Source: Formosa sp030427735
GTDB taxonomy: Bacteria; Bacteroidota; Bacteroidia; Flavobacteriales; Flavobacteriaceae
Assembly: GCF_051200825.1 (NCBI RefSeq)
Contig: NZ_CP195158.1
Location: forward strand, 620,001 to 684,000
DNA length: 64,000 bases
Reading direction: 5' to 3'
Shown here piece after piece: positions 45,710-53,867 of the stretch (position 1 is its first letter; every line of letters starts with the position of its first letter). The position numbers and the translations under genes are program-made. Under the pieces are notes generated by a model. The model saw only the letters and a list, made by a program, of their open reading frames with translations, ran no database searches and was not told the origin of the DNA.

Positions 45710-46345
45710 TTAGTAAAATGAAGGTTTATCTCCTTGTGTACCTGGTTTGTTTATGCCTATACTTGCTTTACTGTCTTTTTCTGGATGCTCGATGAGGTCT
45801 GCTATATAATTACCTACACTTTTACGAGATACTTCAGTACCTTTAAAATCTTCTCCTTTTTGAGTTGTTTCAAAGTTCACTTCATCTTCATCTTGTAGCC
45901 AAGCAGGTCTTACAATGGTATAGTCTAAATCGGATGCTTCAATAATATCTGCCGCTTTACGATAGGTTTTTAATGCGTTGCCTATCATTCTGTCGTTCCA
46001 CTCACCAAACTTGCCTGGTATCTCATTATAAATACCTAAAGAGGTTACAAAAACTAATCTTTTTGTTTGGCTTTCTTCCATTTCGGAAACTATTGCTTTA
46101 GCCAAATTTTCCATTGCCCCTGAAAGATTAGCATATACAATATCTTTGTTTTTTAATGCTTCTTTTAAATCTGATTTATTCAACACATCACCTTCTACGA
46201 TTTTAGTGTTAGGGCTTTCAAACTGCTTTATTTTGTTAGTGTTTCTTGCGAAAAGGGTTAAATTAATATTATTATTTTTTTGCAATTTTTCTATGGTGTG
46301 TTGTGCAATTGCTCCACTTGCTCCTAATATGAGTGCGTTTTTCAT
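45710..46345 (-). CDS. NAD(P)H-binding SDR-type protein
   Basis: A 211-aa atypical SDR with dinucleotide loop NALILGASGAIAQHTIEKL, then VEGDVLNKSDLKEAL and YTIVRPAWLQDEDEV, as in NmrA/YwnB-like NAD(P)-binding proteins. I chose ATG 46345; the longer frame adds a non-conserved leader that overlaps the preceding terminator hairpin. Confidence 0.85.
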   Translation of the reverse strand: MKNALILGASGAIAQHTIEKLQKNNNINLTLFARNTNKIKQFESPNTKIVEGDVLNKSDLKEALKNKDIVYANLSGAMENLAKAIVSEMEESQTKRLVFVTSLGIYNEIPGKFGEWNDRMIGNALKTYRKAADIIEASDLDYTIVRPAWLQDEDEVNFETTQKGEDFKGTEVSRKSVGNYIADLIEHPEKDSKASIGINKPGTQGDKPSFY

Positions 46346-46360
46346 TTTTTCTAATATTAT

Positions 46361-46390
46361 AAAAAGCCGAAGCACAGAACTTCGGCTTTA
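46361..46390. terminator. terminator after the first alpha/beta-hydrolase gene
   Basis: The stem AAAGCCGAAG / CTTCGGCTTT has a 7-nt loop and A/T tracts on both sides. On the minus strand it follows the stop of the gene at 46406 and precedes the NAD-binding gene. The same arrangement (AAGCCAAAG / CTTTGGCTT) recurs at 47457. Confidence 0.75.
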
Positions 46391-46405
46391 TGATTAATAT
46401 GTTTT

Positions 46406-47428
46406 CTATTTCATATGAGAATCCAAGAAAGCTAACACTTTCTCTGGTGTTCTTCCAAAATAGTTATACCCATCTTTAAAACGGTGTGTTGTACCTTCAA
46501 TCCAGTGTAAGTGTTTTTCCTTACTTGGAATCGTATCAAAAGTAGCTTGTGCATCGCCTGGGTTTTCTACCCAAGCATCATCTTTTACCTGCCACATTAA
46601 TAATGGCATTTTGATGTTTTTAGTGTATAGTTTTGGATCCATTTCATCACGAGTAAATCCACCTGCTCTAATCAATTCAAAATCCAACAGGTCTAAATAA
46701 TCATTGACACCCAATAGTTTTGAAAAGGCATTGTAGATTGAACGCATAGAAGGTACTAATGGGCTACACATACAGGCTACGTTTTCAAATAAGTCTGGAC
46801 GTTTATCAATCGCCACGTATTGAGAGCATCCACCCATACATTGACTATAAAGTGCCACTTTCATTTTACCTAATCGAGGGTGTGCATCCACATACTTTTT
46901 TACGCCCACGCAATCTCTCCATTCCAATAGCCCAATACCGCACATACCATCATTTGCAGTACCACTCTGTCCGTGATTACGAATATCATAAGCTAATACG
47001 TTATACCCTGCATCGGTTAAATGTTTCATTTGGATAACGAAGTCTATTTCTACAGCTTCAAAACCGCTCCAAGGTTCTCCCATATGCCCTTGAAAACCTG
47101 CTCTACTCATAGGTAATGCGTGATTGAAAATAACCAGTTTATCACTTTCACCACCTTTGGCAGGGATATACCAACCGTTTAAAGGCACACCATCATCTGC
47201 TTGAAAGTAAATGTCTTCCCATCCCTTCATTCCATAATCATCTGGTGTTTTGTGTAATAAACTTCTCCATTCTCTTTTACAGACTTTTACCATACCCATA
47301 ATTTTGGCATAGTCTTCCTCTGAAATTCTGTTCATTTGGTCAACAGCATTTTCCATCATTTCCTTTGACATTCTTGCTGTATTTGTCGGTTGATTTTCTA
47401 TTCCGTCTAAATTTATTTGATGTTCCAT
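46406..47428 (-). CDS. alpha/beta hydrolase
   Basis: A 340-aa cytoplasmic alpha/beta-hydrolase. The strand-turn-helix holding the nucleophile reads VALYSQCMGGCSQYVA, so the nucleophile position is Cys rather than Ser. Candidate acid and His are in MWQVKDDAWVENP and IEGTTHRFKDGYNYF. The oxyanion region is LVIFNHALPMSR. I chose ATG 47428 (MEHQINLDG). A 160-bp decayed copy of its middle lies at 40754-40916. Substrate unknown. Confidence 0.85.
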   Translation of the reverse strand: MEHQINLDGIENQPTNTARMSKEMMENAVDQMNRISEEDYAKIMGMVKVCKREWRSLLHKTPDDYGMKGWEDIYFQADDGVPLNGWYIPAKGGESDKLVIFNHALPMSRAGFQGHMGEPWSGFEAVEIDFVIQMKHLTDAGYNVLAYDIRNHGQSGTANDGMCGIGLLEWRDCVGVKKYVDAHPRLGKMKVALYSQCMGGCSQYVAIDKRPDLFENVACMCSPLVPSMRSIYNAFSKLLGVNDYLDLLDFELIRAGGFTRDEMDPKLYTKNIKMPLLMWQVKDDAWVENPGDAQATFDTIPSKEKHLHWIEGTTHRFKDGYNYFGRTPEKVLAFLDSHMK

Positions 47429-47456
47429 TTTTTTAAAGTTTTTAGTTATTGGATAA

Positions 47457-47487
47457 AAAAGCCAAAGCATTTTGATACTTTGGCTTA
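47457..47487. terminator. terminator after the second alpha/beta-hydrolase gene
   Basis: The stem AAGCCAAAG / CTTTGGCTT with a 10-nt loop is followed on the minus strand by T-rich sequence. It lies between the stop at 47504 and the start at 47428. Confidence 0.75.
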
Positions 47488-47503
47488 TATAATTAATTCT
47501 GAA

Positions 47504-48448
47504 TTAAGCTTCAACGAGTTCTGCAACGCCTAAATGCTCTTTAAAGAACGGTGCTAACTGTGCAACAGCTTCGTCTAAATATTTAGGAATATCATATAGT
47601 TTCATATGATTAGCCCCTTCAACAATATACATTTGCTTGTTGTCTGTCCCTGCTCTTTCCATAAGGTTATCACTCATCCATTTAGATTCTGCAACACTAC
47701 CTGCTACCACAAATAATGGTTGTGTTAAGTAAATTTCAGCCATATTAAAGGCATCATAAGTTACCAATTGCGTTAAGCTACGAGCTGTACCATAACCTGG
47801 TGATGTTGAGCATTGCGCTCTGTCTGTATGGTAATACTCCCAAGCTTCTTTTAAATCGGTATAAGGTGTATCATCCTCATTAAGAGGTGCCATTGGCATT
47901 TGAACAATATCACCGCCATTGGCTTCAATGGTACGAGCTTGCGCACCAAATTGTAAAGAGCCTATGGCATCTTTCATATCTTGGTCGCCTAACCAACCTT
48001 TACTAATCATATGCCCAATGTTAACCGCACTTACAGTTCCGACTGCTTTAATACGTTTATCATTAATAGCCGCATTAACGGTATAACCACCACCTGCGCA
48101 GATACCCCAAGCGCCAATACGCTCGTTATCTACATAAGGTAAAGTGGTTAAATAGTCTACTGCCGAACTTATATCTTCAGTTCTGATATAAGGATTCTCC
48201 AACTGACGAGGTTCTCCACCGCTTTCACCTTGGTATGAAGCATCAGTTACGATGGTTACAAAACCGTGTTCTGAAAATTTTCTTCCATAAATACCAGCGG
48301 TTTGCTCTTTTACACCACCACCTGGGTGAGTTATTACTATGGCTGGGTATGTTTTGTTTTCATCAAAATCATTTGGAAGGTCTAAATAAGCAGACATCAT
48401 AATGCCGTTATTTGTGTTCTTGTAAGAAATTTTTTGTTGTGACATCAT
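47504..48448 (-). CDS. alpha/beta hydrolase, dienelactone-hydrolase/FrsA-like
   Basis: A 314-aa hydrolase. The oxyanion motif is IVITHPGGGVKEQ and the nucleophile elbow GAWGICAGGGYTVNA again places Cys at the nucleophile position, as in dienelactone hydrolases. The catalytic His is probably in VEGANHMKLYD. ATG 48448 (MMSQQKISYKNT) or the next codon is the likely start. It is the first enzyme gene below the truncated AraC regulator. Confidence 0.85.
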   Translation of the reverse strand: MMSQQKISYKNTNNGIMMSAYLDLPNDFDENKTYPAIVITHPGGGVKEQTAGIYGRKFSEHGFVTIVTDASYQGESGGEPRQLENPYIRTEDISSAVDYLTTLPYVDNERIGAWGICAGGGYTVNAAINDKRIKAVGTVSAVNIGHMISKGWLGDQDMKDAIGSLQFGAQARTIEANGGDIVQMPMAPLNEDDTPYTDLKEAWEYYHTDRAQCSTSPGYGTARSLTQLVTYDAFNMAEIYLTQPLFVVAGSVAESKWMSDNLMERAGTDNKQMYIVEGANHMKLYDIPKYLDEAVAQLAPFFKEHLGVAELVEA

Positions 48449-48560
48449 ATTGAGTTTTAAGATTAACAATTAATTTATACCTCAAAATTACTTGATAACT
48501 ATGTGGTTGAACAGTAACAATTACTGACCAAAAAGAAACATTTTACTGATAATATTATTT

Positions 48561-48885
48561 TTAACTGTTCGTTAACTTTTGCTTCATCCTGAACTGTTTA
48601 GGCGTTAATTGTGTTTTCTTTTTAAAGAACTTGGCAAAATAGTTGGGGTAATCGAAACCTAACTCAAATGCTATTTCAGCATTGGTTAAATCACTTTCAA
48701 GAAGTAGTTTTTTGGCACTATTTGTAATGTGCTCGTGGATGGTTTCTAAAGCAGATTTGTGGGTATATGCTTTTAAAACGTCACCAAGATAATTTGGTGT
48801 GAGATTCATTTTACTGGCAAAATAATTCACTGATGGCACTCCCTCTATACGACCATTATAATAATCTCGAAGTAACTGTTGAAAT
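48561..48885 (-). pseudogene. AraC-family regulator, C-terminal fragment cut by IS21
   Basis: Only about the last 108 residues remain: a linker (LLRDYYNGRIEGVPSVNYFA) and the complete double-HTH AraC domain (MNLTPNYLGDVLKAYTHKSA, then ELGFDYPNYFAKFFKKKTQL, TPKQFRMKQKL). Everything upstream is the left end of the IS21 copy, whose sequence keeps the frame open for 32 codons. The N-terminal ligand domain is gone. It probably once controlled the leftward enzyme genes. Confidence 0.9.
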
Positions 48886-49037
48886 TGCAAAAAACGGCCA
48901 TAGTGAGCCACCTGCAGCGGATTAAAGTGAGCATAGTGCGGCGGATGAAATTGAGCCACCCACAGCGGATGAAACTGAGCCACTAAAAAAATCGATTCTA
49001 TTTGTACGGCATTTTCGATCTTTTACCTAAAAAGATC

Positions 49038-50582
49038 ATGGCCAATAAACAAATAGATATGCGTAAAATAAAACAGATATTTAAGCTTTACAGTGAGGGT
49101 GTCAGCAAGCGAAAAATAAGCCTCCAACTTGACATTTCACGTAATACCATCGATAAGTACATCGATTTCTTCAAACGATATGGGTTAACAGGCTATGAAG
49201 TGTCAGCCATGACCTTAGAAGAGTTGGACAGACTTTTTAAATCGGACCAAAAAACCAAACCCGAACAGCTTGTTATATTAGAAAAGTACTTTCCTTATTT
49301 TGATAAGGAGCTTCGCAAAACGGGCGTTACCAAAGAACTTTTATGGCAGGAATATTATGCCAAGCATCCTAATGGCTATAAACTATCCCAGTTCAGATAC
49401 TGGTATCGAGAATGGAGCAAGGAAGTGTCGCCTGTAATGCATTTTACACACAAAGCCGGCGATAAATTATTTATAGATTTTACAGGAAAGAAACTCACCA
49501 TAGTGGACAGGCACACAGGAGAAATCCAGGATTTAGAGGTTTTTGTGTGTGTTTTGGGCAGTAGCCAATATACTTATGTAGAAGCCTGTGAGAGCCAGAA
49601 GAAAGAAGACTTTATGGCTTGTGTAGAAAATGCACTTTGGTTTTATGGAGGCGTACCACAGGCTCTAGTGCCCGATAACCTTCGGGCAGCTGTTAATAAA
49701 AGTAGTCGCTATGAACCTAGAGTTAATGCAGATTTTGCAGATTTTGCAGAACATTACGACACTGCAGTATTACCTACAAGAGCCTACAAACCTCGTGATA
49801 AGGCCATTGTAGAGAATGCCGTTCGCATCATATATACCCGTGTATTTGCACCGCTCCGCCATCAAACCTTTCATAGTAAATCAGAGCTTAACAAGGCCAT
49901 ATTAGAGCAGCTTAAAAAGCATAATGCTATGTCTTTTAGAGGGCGCGAGTACTCCAGATATTCTTTGTTTGAAGAAATCGAAAAACAAGCCTTGAAACCC
50001 TTACCAGAAAAGCGCTATGAAATTAAGAGGCAGTCCAGAGCTACCGTTCATAAAAATAGCCATATATACTTTGGTAAAGACAAACACTATTATAGTGTGC
50101 CTTACCAACATATTGGCAAACGTGTTAAAGTTATATACTCTGAGAGTGTCATTGAGATCTACCATCAAAATGAACTGTTGACCTTTCATGCAAGGGCGCC
50201 TAAGAAATACGGGTATACGACCACCAAGGAACATATGCCCTCACACCATCGCTTTGTTAGTGAATGGAGCAGTGAAAAATTTATCGATTGGGCAGGCCAC
50301 ATAGGAGTACATTGCCAAACCATGATTATTAAAATCCTGAACAAAAAACAACATCCAGAACAGTCCTATAAATCCTGTTTAGGTATACTTCACTTAGCCA
50401 AAAAAGTGGGAAAACAGCGCTTAGATAATGCTTGTAGACGTGCTTTGGATTATGACTCTTATAATTATAATATGATAGAAAACATACTAAAAAAAGGATG
50501 GGACAAACTAGATGAAACCATAGAGGAACCCGTTGATATCCCCAACCATAATAACATTAGAGGCAGTCACTATTATAAATAA
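49038..50582 (+). CDS. istA: IS21 transposase IstA
   Basis: A 514-aa DDE transposase. It has an N-terminal HTH (KRKISLQLDISRNTIDKYID) and an integrase core with acidic residues in GDKLFIDFTGKKLT, QALVPDNLRAAV and KPRDKAIVENAVR, and a C-terminal IstA region. I chose ATG 49038 (MANKQIDMRK); an upstream ATG at 49002 would add 12 residues. istB follows after 9 bp. Confidence 0.95.
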   Translation: MANKQIDMRKIKQIFKLYSEGVSKRKISLQLDISRNTIDKYIDFFKRYGLTGYEVSAMTLEELDRLFKSDQKTKPEQLVILEKYFPYFDKELRKTGVTKELLWQEYYAKHPNGYKLSQFRYWYREWSKEVSPVMHFTHKAGDKLFIDFTGKKLTIVDRHTGEIQDLEVFVCVLGSSQYTYVEACESQKKEDFMACVENALWFYGGVPQALVPDNLRAAVNKSSRYEPRVNADFADFAEHYDTAVLPTRAYKPRDKAIVENAVRIIYTRVFAPLRHQTFHSKSELNKAILEQLKKHNAMSFRGREYSRYSLFEEIEKQALKPLPEKRYEIKRQSRATVHKNSHIYFGKDKHYYSVPYQHIGKRVKVIYSESVIEIYHQNELLTFHARAPKKYGYTTTKEHMPSHHRFVSEWSSEKFIDWAGHIGVHCQTMIIKILNKKQHPEQSYKSCLGILHLAKKVGKQRLDNACRRALDYDSYNYNMIENILKKGWDKLDETIEEPVDIPNHNNIRGSHYYK

Positions 50583-50591
50583 AATTAGATT

Positions 50592-51317
50592 ATGAATACA
50601 AAAACATTAGAACAAATGAAGCAACTAAGGCTCTTTGGTATGCATAGAGCCTTTGAAAATAGTTTAACGCCCGAGAGCATTAACTACACCAGCGACGAAC
50701 TCGTAGCATATCTTACCCAATCTGAATGGGACGATCGTCAAAACCGTAAAATAGAACGCTTAACAAAATCGGCTTACTTTAGGTACAGTGCCGTCATGGA
50801 AGCTATAGACTATGATCCGTCAAGAGCACTCGATAAAAACCAGATCCAACGTTTTTCTTGTTGTGATTTTATTAAAAATAAACAAAATATCCTTATAACT
50901 GGAAGTACTGGTGCCGGTAAAAGCTATATGGCCTCTGCTATAGGACATCAAGCGTGTTCTCTAGGCTACAAGGTTGTGTATTATAATACCAATAAACTGT
51001 TTACCTTATTAAAAACCGCTAAGGCAGATGGTTCCTATTTAAAACAGATTAGTAAACTAGAAAAACAAGATCTTTTAATTTTAGACGACTTTGGTCTTAG
51101 AGCTCTGGATAATATGAACCGTCATGCATTAATGGAAATTATTGAAGACCGCCATGGTAAACACAGTACCATTATTGCCTCGCAATTACCTGTGGAAGCC
51201 TGGCATGAACTGATAGGAGAACACACCATTGCAGATGCCATTTTAGACAGGCTTGTACACACAGCTCATCGTATTGATATTAAAGGAGAATCTATGCGTA
51301 AAAAATTAAAAAAATAA
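50592..51317 (+). CDS. istB: IS21 helper ATPase IstB
   Basis: A 241-aa AAA+ protein of the DnaC/IstB class that selects target DNA for IstA. Walker A is ITGSTGAGKSYMASAIG and Walker B is DLLILDDFGLRAL. It ends 96 bp before the right IS end. Confidence 0.96.
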   Translation: MNTKTLEQMKQLRLFGMHRAFENSLTPESINYTSDELVAYLTQSEWDDRQNRKIERLTKSAYFRYSAVMEAIDYDPSRALDKNQIQRFSCCDFIKNKQNILITGSTGAGKSYMASAIGHQACSLGYKVVYYNTNKLFTLLKTAKADGSYLKQISKLEKQDLLILDDFGLRALDNMNRHALMEIIEDRHGKHSTIIASQLPVEAWHELIGEHTIADAILDRLVHTAHRIDIKGESMRKKLKK

Positions 51318-51413
51318 CACTAAATTTAAACACAAATGAATCGATTTTGAGCACTTAGTTTACTATGCTCAGTTTGACCCGCCGAGGGTGGCTCACTTTG
51401 TCCGCCCCATCCA

Positions 51414-52270
51414 GTAAGTCCTGTTTTGTTTTTGAAGAAACGAGCGAAGTAGTTAGGGTATTCAAAACCGAGCTCCCAAGCTATTTCTTTTACTGGCGTA
51501 TTGGTTTTGAGTAATTTAACTTTTGCTTGTTTAACAATGTGCTGATGAATATGATCTATGGCAGATTGTCCTGTATAATTTTTTAATATATCACCTAAAT
51601 AATTTGCCGAAACACCCATTTGCGAAGCAAAGTGATTCACGGTTGGGATTTTAGTATATTTTTGAGTTGATAGCTGTGATGTATAATAATTATTCAATGA
51701 TTCTTGAAATTCAATAACAATTGAATTAAATTTTGAACTTGATTTGTTTAGTGCTGATAAATATAATTTTTCAATAAAGTTGAATATCACCAAAGCATAG
51801 GATAGAATGATGTCATACCCTTGAGGGTTTTCTTGGTGATGACGTAGCATATATTTATAGTTTTGCTCAATTTCCTGCTCATCTTGGGAGGTTAGAAATA
51901 AGGGCTCGTGCTGCCCAAAATCCATCAACTTTTTAAAAATGTGCTTGTTCTCATTAATTATTTTATGTGAGAACTGTACATAATATCTTTTAAACCGTTT
52001 TTCTATGCACCAACTATTAACATCTTTTGGGCTACTGAAAAAGAAGGCACTAAACGGTTGTTTTACGGAATCATATAGTGGATGATTTTTAGGTAAACAT
52101 ATTTTTTGTTTGAGAGATATACGATAAAAATCTATACTTACTGCTTCTGATTTTTTTAGAAATTTTTTGCCATAACTGTTAACATCTATATGATTATCCA
52201 ATGGTGGCTCTGTTCCAAAATAAGTATTAAATGTTTTAAAATCAGTAAATGTTTTCATTCCTCTGTTCAA
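51414..52270 (-). pseudogene. AraC-family regulator truncated at its C-terminus by IS21
   Basis: The N-terminal effector-like region and nearly all of the AraC DNA-binding domain are present (QMGVSANYLGDILKNYTGQS, then ELGFEYPNYFARFFKNKTGL). The last ten or so native residues are replaced by a 28-residue tail read from the IS end (starting GWGGQSEPPSAGQ). It may still fold, as both HTH motifs are intact. It is not the missing part of the fragment at 48561, since both contain the same domain. Start may be 52270 or ATG 52258. Confidence 0.88.
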
Positions 52271-52377
52271 TATTGAATAGTAAAATACTACTTTTCAAAC
52301 TATGGCTAGTCCTGAAATATGGCTACAGTTAAAATTTGAATTTAAGCAACTAATTTAGCAAATAAAAAACCGAGTAT

Positions 52378-52443
52378 AAATTCTGCGAAGATTTTCGTAA
52401 GTAAGCGAGAACAAGCAATTACTTATAGCCGTCTTTGTTGGCA
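52378..52443 (-). repeat. attC-like site A (half site)
   Basis: On the minus strand it begins TGCCAAC, then GGCTATAAGTAATTGC and a small hairpin (CGAAAATC...). The 26 nt through the stem arm are identical to site F at 57131-57264. The opposite arm and second core are not found beyond 52378, so it is the decayed end of the array. Confidence 0.6.
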
Positions 52444-52452
52444 AAGTTATTT

Positions 52453-53151
52453 TTAACAGGAAGAACAACTTCCAACTTTATGTTTTATAAATAATTCTTT
52501 GTCGGTTTTGTCAGATAAATAGAAAACTAATTCAATTCCTGCGTAATGAGTTGAAGTTCCAACCAGCATATCAAGTCGATTATCTCCATTTAAGTCTCCA
52601 ATCCAATAAAGATAAATTCCACCTTCAAAACCTCCAGATGAAAAGGAAGGAATATCCATTTTTATAATACTTTCATTAGTCTTTCCAGAGTCAACTCTTA
52701 ATTCATAATTTTCTATTTTCTTAAAATATGGAAACGTGTTATTTTCTGTCTCTACTAATTTCCCTTTTGTGTAAATTGAATAACTTCTGCTTTTTTCTTC
52801 ATTTTCAGAGTTAGGAACAGAAAATATTATAGTTTCTCCTGGATACATTTGTCGGTTAATCCATCTGCCATTTGTTGAATCTTTTATAGAATCCAATCCT
52901 TTGATTAGAAATTTTGGTTGAACAATACTATCAGAATTATATTTTTTTATTTTGAAATTAGTTATTAAATATTTTTCTTTTTCATAGACAGCGAAATAGT
53001 CAGAAAAGTCAATTCTAATTTCATCCATTTCACTTCCTTCATAGCAATTCATAAGCATTACACTTATCGGATTCTCATTTTCTAAATCTTGAGAATAAAT
53101 GTTGCAATAAATTAGTAATGAAAAAAACAGAAATTTTATCTTCATAGTCAT
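52453..53151 (-). CDS. secreted hypothetical protein (cassette gene)
   Basis: A 232-aa protein with a signal peptide (KFLFFSLLIYCNIYSQ). Near the end YWIGDLNGDNRLDMLVG is an EF-hand/FG-GAP-like calcium loop, followed by a Cys-containing end (KVGSCSSC). No family recognised. It lies between sites B and A. The trailing core (TGCCAAC) pairs with the leading GTTAGCA of site B with one G-U. Confidence 0.65.
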   Translation of the reverse strand: MTMKIKFLFFSLLIYCNIYSQDLENENPISVMLMNCYEGSEMDEIRIDFSDYFAVYEKEKYLITNFKIKKYNSDSIVQPKFLIKGLDSIKDSTNGRWINRQMYPGETIIFSVPNSENEEKSRSYSIYTKGKLVETENNTFPYFKKIENYELRVDSGKTNESIIKMDIPSFSSGGFEGGIYLYWIGDLNGDNRLDMLVGTSTHYAGIELVFYLSDKTDKELFIKHKVGSCSSC

Positions 53152-53173
53152 TTCAGGTTTTGAGTTTAATTAT

Positions 53174-53267
53174 TGCTAACTGTTTTGTCTATGATAAGTT
53201 GGTAAATTTTCAATAGCACTCGGTTTAGGCTAAAAATAGCAATTTTTTATAGGAAACGGTGTTGGAC
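53174..53267 (-). repeat. attC-like site B (94 nt)
   Basis: Plus-strand bounds are TGCTAAC at 53174 and GTTGGAC at 53261. On the minus strand it reads GTCCAAC ... GTTAGCA. The inner arms (GTTTCCTATAAAAAATTGC and ACCAACTTATCATAGAC) pair imperfectly. It separates the genes at 52453 and 53284. Confidence 0.55.
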
Positions 53268-53283
53268 ATAGTTTTTTCATTAA

Positions 53284-53757
53284 TTATTTTCGCTTTAAAA
53301 TGTAGATAGAAATTCCCAAAAATATTATTCCTAATACTATTCCAATATTTCCATTAGATTTTTCAATTTTCTTCCAAGTTTTCTGGTTAATAAATTCAAT
53401 GTTTTTACTCGTAATACTAAGTACTTCTCCATTATTTTTTTCTAAGTCTACATTCTTGTCTATGATTATAGATAACGTATCTTTTTGTCTAACATTTGAT
53501 GAAAATTTTGTTTGATTAAATGCTTTTAGATATAGATTTGAAATCAAAAAATCATTCTCATATTCGTTTATATTTATAACATAATAATCATTTCCTCTGA
53601 GTCCATTTTTCAATAATAATTGTTTAAACGTTCCAATGATTTTTCTCTTCTCAGAGTTGTCATTTAAATTTAAATAAGAAATAAAGAGCATTAAAAGTCC
53701 AATTAGAAAGGATAAAATAAATCCAATTTTATTTTTCAATTTTTCAGATAGATACAT
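53284..53757 (-). CDS. hypothetical membrane protein (cassette gene)
   Basis: A 157-aa protein with an N-terminal helix (IGFILSFLIGLLMLFISYL) and a C-terminal helix (IGIVLGIIFLGISIYILKRK) around an extracytoplasmic beta-rich domain. Function not recognised. Very AT-rich codon use. Its upstream boundary is unclear because the spacer before it (53758-53867) holds a tandem repeat instead of a recognisable site. Confidence 0.65.
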   Translation of the reverse strand: MYLSEKLKNKIGFILSFLIGLLMLFISYLNLNDNSEKRKIIGTFKQLLLKNGLRGNDYYVININEYENDFLISNLYLKAFNQTKFSSNVRQKDTLSIIIDKNVDLEKNNGEVLSITSKNIEFINQKTWKKIEKSNGNIGIVLGIIFLGISIYILKRK

Positions 53758-53804
53758 TTAGTCTTATAAATTTTGCAACTTTCAAAATATGTCTTAATTT
53801 CGTG

Positions 53805-53836
53805 TAATCAGCTAATCAGCTAATCAGCTAATTAGC
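53805..53836. repeat. 8-bp tandem repeat TAATCAGC x4
   Basis: Three exact TAATCAGC units and a fourth TAATTAGC lie in the 110-bp spacer between two cassette genes, where an attC-like site would be expected. Slippage-prone and possibly variable in copy number. Confidence 0.9.
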
Positions 53837-53867
53837 TATGAACTATGTACTTTGTTTACCTAGTTTT

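Larger units (their letters stand above)
48886..51413 (+). mobile_element. IS21-family insertion sequence, copy 1
   Basis: A 2528-bp element bounded by TGCAAAAAACGGCCAT at the left and GTCCGCCCCATCCA at the right, consistent with the TG...CA ends of IS21. It carries istA and istB. The ends hold several copies of a subterminal motif (GAGCCACC, GCGGAT, AAATTGAGC) that IstA probably binds. Copy 2 at 60285-62812 has identical length and, in every stretch compared, the same sequence. The flanks TTGAAAT and GTAAGTC are not duplicates of each other. Confidence 0.93.

Noticed and set aside
46361..47487. The two AAGCC.../...GGCTT hairpins as a dispersed REP family
   Set aside because: Each lies just after a stop codon with T tracts and the sequences differ, so they are best read as separate terminators.
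48561..52270. One araC gene split by IS21 copy 1
   Set aside because: Both fragments contain the same AraC DNA-binding domain with different sequences, so they come from two genes.
53805..53836. TAATCAGC x4 as a mini CRISPR array
   Set aside because: The units are 8 bp and contiguous with no spacers.
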